The position numbers and the translations under genes are program-made. 5,589 bases of DNA from Cyanobacteria bacterium NC_groundwater_1444_Ag_S-0.65um_54_12 (GTDB taxonomy: Bacteria > Cyanobacteriota > Sericytochromatia > S15B-MN24 > VGJW01): positions 1 to 5,589 of the forward strand of contig JACQUT010000167.1 in the NCBI GenBank assembly GCA_016267585.1, read 5' to 3'. The notes beneath the pieces are model-generated. The model did not search any database, had not been told where the DNA came from, and saw nothing but the letters and a program-made list of their open reading frames with translations. Of this stretch, positions 1 to 4,570 are shown piece after piece; position 1 is the stretch's first letter; each line of letters starts with the position of its first letter.

Positions 1-129
1 GCGTCCCGATCAGGAAACAGGGAAACGCTGGTTGCGCAGCGAAGCGCCCGCGCAGAAGCGTCCCGATCAGGAAACAGGGAAACGCTGGTTGCGCAGCGAA
101 GCGCCCGCGCAGAAGCGTCCCGATCAGGA
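1..129 (+). repeat. Perfect 57-bp tandem repeat, 2 full copies plus 15 bp
   Basis: Bases 1-57 and 58-114 are identical, and 115-129 repeats the first 15 bases of the unit before diverging. The unit is 57 bp, which is 19 codons, so copy-number change keeps the reading frame. The left edge of the window lies in the array, so the true copy number is unknown. Each unit contains a shorter internal echo (CAGGAAA then CAGGGAAA) and a short inverted repeat TGCGC/GCGCA. The absence of any mismatch between copies implies a recent duplication, or an assembly effect at a contig end. Confidence 0.93.
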
Positions 130-139
130 GGAATCTTAG
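1..139 (+). CDS. C-terminal end of upstream gene, probably DUF177/YceD family (5' truncated)
   Basis: Reading from base 2, the frame is open from the window edge to a TAG at 137-139, five bases before rpmF. It encodes about 45 residues: two perfect copies of the 19-residue unit RPDQETGKRWLRSEAPAQK, then RPDQEES. No family domain is visible in this fragment. The DUF177/YceD call rests only on context, because a DUF177 gene (large-subunit rRNA accumulation protein) very commonly sits directly upstream of rpmF. All three forward frames are open across the repeat because its unit length is a multiple of three. I chose frame 2 because its stop lies exactly where an upstream partner of rpmF should end and because the rpmF ribosome binding site falls inside its last codons. 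The charged, low-complexity tail would be an addition to a normal DUF177 protein. The identity is uncertain. Confidence 0.42.
   Translation, partial: RPDQETGKRWLRSEAPAQKRPDQETGKRWLRSEAPAQKRPDQEES
126..131 (+). promoter_or_regulatory. Ribosome binding site of rpmF (AGGAGG)
   Basis: AGGAGG is a full Shine-Dalgarno match 13 bases before the rpmF ATG, longer than the usual 5-10. It lies inside the last codons of the upstream frame. It is created where the third, partial repeat copy breaks off: repeat units read CAGGAAAC here, while this copy reads CAGGAGGA. Confidence 0.7.
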
Positions 140-144
140 TCCCC

Positions 145-327
145 ATGGCTCAACCCAAGAAGAAAACATCCAACTCCAAACAGTGGCATAGACGGAGTCA
201 CTGGAAGGCAAAGGTTCCCAATCTCGCTACCTGTCCGCGGTGCCATGCCAAAGTGTTGCCGCATACCTTGTGCCTGGCTTGTGGTCACTACCGAGGGCTA
301 AAGATCTTGGAAGTAGCTAGCGAATAG
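145..327 (+). CDS. rpmF: 50S ribosomal protein L32 (zinc-ribbon form)
   Basis: This is the complete L32 protein of the large ribosomal subunit, 60 residues, the usual length. The N-terminus MAQPKKKTS and the following RRSHWK segment (residues 16-21) match the family signature. Cysteines at 30, 33, 43 and 46 form two CxxC pairs, the zinc-binding (C+) form of L32. The ATG is chosen because it starts the family-typical N-terminus. The same frame is open upstream through the repeat, but an extended L32 is not credible. The next gene, plsX, begins 8 nt after the stop, the common rpmF-plsX pairing that ties ribosome production to membrane lipid synthesis. The last residues (about 52-60, KILEVASE region) are less conserved. 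The identification is very secure. Confidence 0.97.
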   Translation: MAQPKKKTSNSKQWHRRSHWKAKVPNLATCPRCHAKVLPHTLCLACGHYRGLKILEVASE

Positions 328-335
328 CTTCAATA

Positions 336-1373
336 GTGGGCGAATGTTTCAAGATCGCCCTCGATGCCATGGGGGGAGACTATGCCCCCCAAGAGGTGGT
401 TCGAGGGGCGTTGCTGGCTTTGGGCGAAAATCCGCAATTGGAGCTTTTGCTGGTAGGCGATGAAGCAAGAATTAAAGATGAGCTGGTAGCTTGCCATTCC
501 AAAAGCCTGGAGCGTATCACTTTGATTCACGCGCCGGCAATGATGAGCATGAGCGAAGCGATTACTGCTCTTCGTAAGAAACGCGACGCTTCCATCATGC
601 GTGCCATGGATCAAGTAAAAGAAGGAAGAGCAAGAGCAGTAGTAGCTGCCGGTTCGACCGGTGCAGCCATGAGTGCTGCTTTACTGCGCTGGGGACGGAT
701 CAAGGGAGTAGAGCGTCCGGCTATTGCAACAGTCTTGCCGACAGCTGCCGGTCCTTGTCTGTTATTGGATGTCGGAGCGACCGTTGATTGCAAGGCGGAA
801 TGGTTGCGACAATTTGCCTTCATGGGAGCGGCCTATGCGCGGATGGTTCTGCGGATTCCGGTCCCGCGAGTAGGCCTGCTCAACATCGGTGAAGAGCCAG
901 AAAAAGGTAACGAGCAAGCGCTGGCTGCTCATCATTTACTCGCCGCCGCGCCGGGACCTTTTTGGACCTTCATCGGTAACATAGAAGGGCGAGCAATCTG
1001 GGATGGCAGCGCCGACGTCGTGGTAACGGATGGTTTTGCCGGAAATATTGCCTTGAAGACGGCGGAAGGGGTATCAGCTCTCGTTACCCGCTTGCTCAAA
1101 TCAGCGATCAGGCAAGGATCGCTCAGAGCCAAGTTAGGTGCGGTCTTGTTGCGGCCAGCTTTCCGCGTTTTGCAGCGCCGGATTGATCCGGCGGAATATG
1201 GGGGGGCACTCCTCCTCGGGGTAGATGGCGTCTGTGTGATCTGCCATGGTAGTAGCAAGGCTTATGCGGTAGCCAATGCTATTCGGGTCGCTTGCCAGGC
1301 CTTGGCAGGCGAATATCTAGAATTCGTTCGTTCAAGCAGTACTTTCGGTGAAAGCGTGAAAGGGGCTACATGA
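336..1373 (+). CDS. plsX: Phosphate acyltransferase PlsX (acyl-ACP:phosphate)
   Basis: PlsX makes acyl-phosphate from acyl-ACP and phosphate, the donor for PlsY in phosphatidic acid synthesis. It is a peripheral membrane enzyme. The protein is 345 residues, normal for the family. Visible family blocks are DAMGGD (10-15), ALRKKRDAS (78-86), AAGSTGA (104-110), LLDVGATVDCK (143-153), LLNIGEEPEKGNE (181-193), FIGNIEGR (212-219), DGFAGNIALKT (232-242), YGGALLLGVDG (288-298) and CHGSSKA (303-309). The start is GTG, the only usual start codon between the in-frame stop at 318-320 and the DAMGGD motif. No good Shine-Dalgarno lies just upstream, so initiation probably depends on ribosomes finishing rpmF 8 nt earlier. 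The last codons overlap fabH by 4 nt (ATGA). The gene has a strong hairpin near its start and a run of seven Gs at 1200-1206, but the frame is intact. Confidence 0.97.
   Translation: MGECFKIALDAMGGDYAPQEVVRGALLALGENPQLELLLVGDEARIKDELVACHSKSLERITLIHAPAMMSMSEAITALRKKRDASIMRAMDQVKEGRARAVVAAGSTGAAMSAALLRWGRIKGVERPAIATVLPTAAGPCLLLDVGATVDCKAEWLRQFAFMGAAYARMVLRIPVPRVGLLNIGEEPEKGNEQALAAHHLLAAAPGPFWTFIGNIEGRAIWDGSADVVVTDGFAGNIALKTAEGVSALVTRLLKSAIRQGSLRAKLGAVLLRPAFRVLQRRIDPAEYGGALLLGVDGVCVICHGSSKAYAVANAIRVACQALAGEYLEFVRSSSTFGESVKGAT
370..391 (+). other. GC hairpin in the first codons of plsX
   Basis: TGGGGGG (370-376) can pair with CCCCCCA (385-391) around the 8-base loop AGACTATG, giving a perfect 7-bp stem with six G-C pairs. 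It begins about 34 bases after the GTG start, over the codons for the DAMGGD motif and the following Tyr-Ala-Pro. The potential pairing is seen in the sequence. Any effect on plsX translation is inferred. Confidence 0.5.
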
Positions 1374-2437
1374 ACGACCGATCAAAAAGCTTGGACGAAG
1401 TGACGATATCCGGCGTAGGTTATGCTATTCCGGAACGCATTGTCACCAATCACGAGCTGGAGACCATTCTCGATACTACTGATCAGTGGATCGTCGAGCG
1501 TACCGGGATCCGGGAGCGGCGTTTCGTTCACCCTGGCATGGCACTGAGCGATCTCGCGATTCCCGCGGCGCGTCAGGCTATTGAACATGCTGGTATTGAT
1601 CCGCGGCAAATTGGTTTGGTAATTTGTGCCACCAGTACGCCTGACATGGCCATGCCGGCAACCGCAATACTGATTGCTCATGCTATTGGAGCCGATAGGG
1701 CTGCTGCTTTCGATCTAGAAGCCGCCTGTACCGGTTTTGCTTATGGCATGGTAGTGGCACAACAATTTCTGATGAGTGGCACTTATTCACATGCCTTGGT
1801 GGTAGGCGGCGACGTCCTTTCGAAGTTTATTAACTGGAAAGATCGCAGTACTGCCGTGCTTTTTGGTGATGGAGCAGGAGCCGCGGTGCTTTCGCGGGTA
1901 ACAGGCGATAGGGGCTTTCTGGCGGTTCGTTTAGGCGCGGATGGTGCCGGAAGCGAATTAATTTCTATTCCGATTGGTAGCCGTTATCCGCCATCTGCCG
2001 AGAAGGAACTGCACACCATTCATATGCGAGGGCGTGAAGTTTATAAGTGGGCGATCGATATGGTGCCGAGAATTATCAGCGAGGTACTGGCGCTGGCGAA
2101 AATTGCGCCAGCAGATCTTGACCACGTGATTTTACACCAGGCTAATCTTCGTATCATAGATGCCGTCTCTAAAAGGCTAGGAATTGCGCAAGAACGCATG
2201 GTGATCAATATCGATCGTATGGCCAACACGAGTGCCGGTACTATACCGGTGGCCCTGGCCGAAATCGTGAAACAAGGGCGTGTGAAAGTTGGCGATCGCA
2301 TCTGCATGGCAGGGTTTGGCGCCGGTCTCACGTGGGCAGCGGTGTTGTTGCGCTGGACCTGTGCCAAACCCTTCCCGCAGCAGCAATGCCAAAACAAATC
2401 CCTGGTCAGCACAGCGCTAGCGGAGACAAGCTATTGA
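1370..2437 (+). CDS. fabH: 3-oxoacyl-ACP synthase III (FabH), with C-terminal tail
   Basis: FabH starts fatty-acid chains by condensing an acyl-CoA primer with malonyl-ACP in the cytosol. The thiolase-fold catalytic triad is visible: Cys120 in DLEAACTGF, His256 in ILHQAN, and Asn286 in MANTS, equivalent to Cys112/His244/Asn274 of the E. coli enzyme. Other family blocks are TTDQWIVERTGIRER (36-50), GDVLSKFINWKDRSTAVLFGD (split across 147-167) and GFGAGLTWAAVLLRW (315-329). The ATG overlaps the plsX stop as ATGA, preceded by AAAGGGG (1359-1365). At 355 residues it is longer than typical because 26 residues follow the normal LLRW end; that tail is Gln- and Cys-containing and unlike anything I recognise. 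Its stop overlaps the fabD start. Primer preference (straight or branched) cannot be read from the sequence. Confidence 0.97.
   Translation: MNDRSKSLDEVTISGVGYAIPERIVTNHELETILDTTDQWIVERTGIRERRFVHPGMALSDLAIPAARQAIEHAGIDPRQIGLVICATSTPDMAMPATAILIAHAIGADRAAAFDLEAACTGFAYGMVVAQQFLMSGTYSHALVVGGDVLSKFINWKDRSTAVLFGDGAGAAVLSRVTGDRGFLAVRLGADGAGSELISIPIGSRYPPSAEKELHTIHMRGREVYKWAIDMVPRIISEVLALAKIAPADLDHVILHQANLRIIDAVSKRLGIAQERMVINIDRMANTSAGTIPVALAEIVKQGRVKVGDRICMAGFGAGLTWAAVLLRWTCAKPFPQQQCQNKSLVSTALAETSY
2422..2425 (+). promoter_or_regulatory. Ribosome binding site deciding the fabD TTG start (GGAG)
   Basis: GGAG lies 8 bases before the TTG at 2434. The in-frame alternatives, GTG 2332 and ATG 2386, have no Shine-Dalgarno and would add residues not seen in FabD proteins, so this site supports the TTG. 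Confidence 0.7.
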
Positions 2438-3417
2438 TCGCGTATTTGTTTCCAGGTCAAGGCGCCCAGGTGATTGGCATGGGTCGCGCGCTCTACGAAG
2501 CTGATGCGGTAGCGCGTTCTACTATTGATTCCATAGAAAATATCTGTAAATTGCCACTCAAGCGCTTGATGTGGGAAGGCCCGGCTTCTGAATTGACGGC
2601 AACTTGGCATGCCCAGTTGGCATTGTTTGCTTGCAGTGTCGCGGCATATCGCGCCTTTCGGAATGCTGGAGCACCAGAACCGAGATTCGTGGCCGGACAT
2701 TCAGTGGGGGAGTATGCGGCGTTAGTTGCAGCCGAGGCTATAGAACTTGAGCCGGCAGTTGATTTGGTGTCATTGCGCGGTAAAAGCATGGCGGCTGCGC
2801 CACCTGGCACCATGGCAGCGCTAATAGGCCTGGCTGTTGATAAACTGGAAGCCATTTGCCAGACAGTCGATGGTACGGTAACGGTAGCAAATTACAATTC
2901 GCCCGAGCAATTTGTTATTTCTGGCGAGTACGCGGCAGTAGAAGCAGCATGCGAAATGGCATTGGTAGCGGGAGCCAAGCGGGCTATCAGGTTGAATGTG
3001 GGTGGAGCATTTCACTCGCCACTCATGCTGCCAGCGCTAGGCCCGCTATCAGCAGCTCTCGCCACGGCTCCTTGGAAAGCAACGCGTATTCCCGTAGTAC
3101 ATAATGTCGACGCCTTACCTAATCGGGAAACTCAGCAGTTTATTGATCGTCTTTCACGCCAGCTGGCAGGTAATGTTCGCTGGACCGACGGTATTTTAGC
3201 AATGCGTGATGGGGGTAGTAGAATTTTTGTGGAACTGGGATGCGGAAGAACTTTAACCGGTTTACTTCGTCGCATAGATAAGACGCTCAGCGGTTTGGTA
3301 GTGGAGGATCCGCGATCGCTCGGTGAAGCGATCGCCAAATTGTCCGCTAGCGGTGTGATCCCTGATAAGGAATCGCCCCAGGTCACCAGGAGGCAGTATC
3401 AGCTTGATAACTGCTAA
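2434..3417 (+). CDS. fabD: Malonyl-CoA:ACP transacylase (FabD)
   Basis: FabD transfers malonyl from CoA to the phosphopantetheine arm of AcpP, supplying FabH and FabF with extender units. From the TTG start the protein is 327 residues, close to the family's usual 310 or so. Motifs in order are FPGQGAQ (6-12, oxyanion Gln9), GHSVGEYAAL (88-97, nucleophile Ser90), Arg115 in SLRGKSM, which binds the malonyl carboxylate, VANYNSPEQ (151-159), GAFHSPLM (191-198, catalytic His194), HNVDA (223-227), Gln243 before NVRW, and ELGCGRTLTGLLRRI (267-281). That last block has Cys-Gly-Arg where Pro-Gly-Lys is commoner. The TTG is favoured because MIAYLFPGQG is the family N-terminus, because of the GGAG site, and because it overlaps the fabH stop (TTGA), indicating coupling. 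A longer frame reaches back to 2332 but lies within fabH. Residues from about 305 on are a weakly conserved tail. Confidence 0.96.
   Translation: MIAYLFPGQGAQVIGMGRALYEADAVARSTIDSIENICKLPLKRLMWEGPASELTATWHAQLALFACSVAAYRAFRNAGAPEPRFVAGHSVGEYAALVAAEAIELEPAVDLVSLRGKSMAAAPPGTMAALIGLAVDKLEAICQTVDGTVTVANYNSPEQFVISGEYAAVEAACEMALVAGAKRAIRLNVGGAFHSPLMLPALGPLSAALATAPWKATRIPVVHNVDALPNRETQQFIDRLSRQLAGNVRWTDGILAMRDGGSRIFVELGCGRTLTGLLRRIDKTLSGLVVEDPRSLGEAIAKLSASGVIPDKESPQVTRRQYQLDNC
3312..3335 (+). repeat. Two GCGATCGC palindromes (HIP1-like) within fabD
   Basis: GCGATCGC occurs at 3312-3319 and again at 3328-3335, separated by 8 bases, in codons of about residues 293-301 of FabD. A third copy is at 2292-2299 in fabH. 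The octamer matches the HIP1 element abundant in many cyanobacterial genomes. Its role here is unknown. Confidence 0.6.
3388..3393 (+). promoter_or_regulatory. Ribosome binding site of fabG (AGGAGG)
   Basis: This is a full AGGAGG match 10 bases before the TTG at 3404, within the 3' end of fabD. It fixes the start: the next in-frame TTG at 3422 would be 28 bases away. Confidence 0.8.
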
Positions 3418-4159
3418 ACGCTTGGCTGGCCAAACAGCTCTAGTAACCGGGGCGAGCCGCGGTATCGGCCGCGAAGTGGCGCTGGCACTGGCGGAAGCTG
3501 GTGCCAAGGTGGGTATCAATTACGCAACGAATGTGGCTGGTGCGCAAGCTGTTACAGCGGCAATCGAACAAGCAGGCGGTGAGGCCAAAGCCTTTCAAGG
3601 GAACATCGCAGATGCCACGGCGGCGGAACACTTGATAAAAGAATTTCTGGCCTGGTCCAGCGGTCAAATAACTATTTTGGTAAACAATGCCGGTATTACC
3701 CGCGATGGATTAGTCATGCGCATGTCAGAGAATGATTGGGATAGCGTCCTGGACACCAATCTCAAGGGCGCTTTCTTGATAACGCGAGGAATACTGCGCA
3801 CAATGCTCAAGCAACGCTGCGGATATATCATCAATATAGCGAGTGTTGTCGGGCTCATGGGCAATCCTGGACAGACCAATTATGCTGCTTCCAAGGCCGG
3901 GTTAATCGGTTTCACCAAATCGCTTGCCAAAGAAGTAGGTTCGCGTAATATTCTGGTCAATGCTATCGCACCCGGGTTTATACTCTCCGAGATGACAGCT
4001 AGTTTAGGGGACGATCTCAAGCAAAAGTACTTGGCACAGTTACCGATAGGTCGTTTTGGTGAACCGCGCGAAGTAGCTGCGCTGGTAGTCTTTTTGGCAA
4101 CAGAAGGGACCTATATCACAGGTCAAGTATTCAATGTAGACGGTGGTCTGCATAGTTAG
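3404..4159 (+). CDS. fabG: 3-oxoacyl-ACP reductase (FabG)
   Basis: FabG reduces 3-ketoacyl-ACP to 3-hydroxyacyl-ACP, normally with NADPH, as a soluble tetramer. It is a classical short-chain dehydrogenase of 251 residues, normal in length. The cofactor loop TGASRGIG is at 15-22, NNAG at 94-97, and the catalytic tetrad is Asn119 (TNLKGAF), Ser147 (NIASVVG), Tyr160 and Lys164 (YAASK). PG near 190-191 and GQVFNVDGG (240-248) complete the family pattern. The start is TTG with AGGAGG upstream, overlapping the fabD end by 14 nt. FabG has many SDR relatives; the assignment to fatty-acid synthesis comes from its place between fabD and acpP as well as its sequence. Nothing looks truncated. Confidence 0.96.
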   Translation: MITAKRLAGQTALVTGASRGIGREVALALAEAGAKVGINYATNVAGAQAVTAAIEQAGGEAKAFQGNIADATAAEHLIKEFLAWSSGQITILVNNAGITRDGLVMRMSENDWDSVLDTNLKGAFLITRGILRTMLKQRCGYIINIASVVGLMGNPGQTNYAASKAGLIGFTKSLAKEVGSRNILVNAIAPGFILSEMTASLGDDLKQKYLAQLPIGRFGEPREVAALVVFLATEGTYITGQVFNVDGGLHS

Positions 4160-4183
4160 CGCCACAGAATTGTTAGCAAAATT

Positions 4184-4188
4184 GGAGG
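4184..4188 (+). promoter_or_regulatory. Ribosome binding site of acpP (GGAGG)
   Basis: GGAGG lies 11 bases before the GTG start, in the 40-nt fabG-acpP gap. An independent strong site suits a protein needed in large excess over the enzymes around it. I see no convincing promoter or terminator in this gap. Confidence 0.75.
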
Positions 4189-4199
4189 ATTTCTGAAAA

Positions 4200-4445
4200 G
4201 TGAACGAAAACGAATTGCTCGGTAAACTAAAAAAACTTGTCGTAGAACAATTAGGAGTCAGCGCTGAAGAAGTAACTACTGATGCTAACTTCCAAGAGGA
4301 TCTAGGTGCGGATTCTTTGGATACGGTTGAACTGGTAATGGCGCTAGAGGAAGAGTTTGAAGTAGAAATTCCCGATGAGGATGCTGAAAAATTGACTACG
4401 GTTTCCAAGGTACTGGAATATATTAAAGCCCACCAACTCGCCTAG
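4200..4445 (+). CDS. acpP: Acyl carrier protein (AcpP)
   Basis: AcpP carries growing acyl chains as thioesters on a 4'-phosphopantetheine arm and is the shared substrate carrier of FabD, FabH, FabG, FabF and PlsX. It is 81 residues, acidic and helical, the normal form. The phosphopantetheine attachment site is Ser39 in [11 protein letters not shown] (35-45), followed by the acidic helix II ([19 protein letters not shown]) that docks partner enzymes. The conserved helix I pattern ([12 protein letters not shown]) precedes it. The start is GTG with GGAGG 11 bases before; no in-frame ATG lies near it. The holo-ACP synthase that would modify it is not in the window. Confidence 0.98.
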   Translation: MNENELLGKLKKLVVEQLGVSAEEVTTDANFQEDLGADSLDTVELVMALEEEFEVEIPDEDAEKLTTVSKVLEYIKAHQLA

Positions 4446-4475
4446 AGTAATCCACGGAGCTAATACACCGTTGAA

Positions 4476-4557
4476 GTTTCCGTTGGTGTCACCGTCGTCG
4501 TTGCTGATCCTGGCCCAGTTCGGCGACGGCGGTAACTATTGAAGCGGCAACGGAAGC
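4476..4557 (+). promoter_or_regulatory. Nested inverted repeats in the acpP-fabF gap
   Basis: An outer stem can form between 4476-4485 and 4548-4557 (10 bp, one G-U pair), and an inner stem between 4491-4500 and 4524-4533 (10 bp, one G-U pair, 23-base loop). The outer 3' arm (CAACGGAAGC) ends exactly at the fabF ribosome binding site GAGG (4558-4561). No T-run follows either stem, so it does not look like an intrinsic terminator. It may be an RNA element affecting fabF translation or transcript processing that separates abundant acpP message from fabF. The pairing is seen; the function is inference. Confidence 0.4.
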
Positions 4558-4561
4558 GAGG
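4558..4561 (+). promoter_or_regulatory. Ribosome binding site of fabF (GAGG)
   Basis: GAGG lies 9 bases before the fabF ATG, directly beside the 3' arm of the outer inverted repeat. It is weaker than the acpP and fabG sites. Confidence 0.6.
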
Positions 4562-4570
4562 TTATTTCAG

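Noticed and set aside
1..129. CRISPR array or attachment-site repeats
   Set aside because: The copies are directly adjacent with no unique spacers, the unit is divisible by three, and no cas or integrase gene is visible.
1..144. rpmF extended upstream, because its frame is open to the window edge
   Set aside because: L32 proteins start at the MAxPK motif and a full AGGAGG precedes that ATG. The open frame is a by-product of the repeat having a unit divisible by three.
648..668. Inverted repeat around GCTGCCGGT and ACCGGTGCAGC in plsX
   Set aside because: The pairing needs a two-base bulge over a 3-base loop and falls on codons fixed by the conserved AGSTGA motif, so it is best explained by coding constraint.
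932..1258. Antisense ORF of 108 codons within plsX (minus strand)
   Set aside because: It lies opposite an unmistakable PlsX frame with conserved motifs and has no recognisable domain. The same reasoning removes the minus-strand frames at 2041-2412, 2493-2855 and 4040-4408.
2332..2433. Upstream extension of fabD from GTG 2332 or ATG 2386
   Set aside because: It lies within the fabH coding sequence, has no ribosome binding site, and adds residues before the MIAYLFPGQG start typical of FabD. TTG 2434 has GGAG at good spacing.
2856..3104. Second forward frame within fabD
   Set aside because: It overlaps the FabD catalytic core, including the His194 block, and shows no family resemblance or ribosome binding site.
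4160..4199. Promoter or terminator in the fabG-acpP gap
   Set aside because: I see no convincing -35/-10 pair and no stem followed by a T-run. Only the acpP ribosome binding site is supported.
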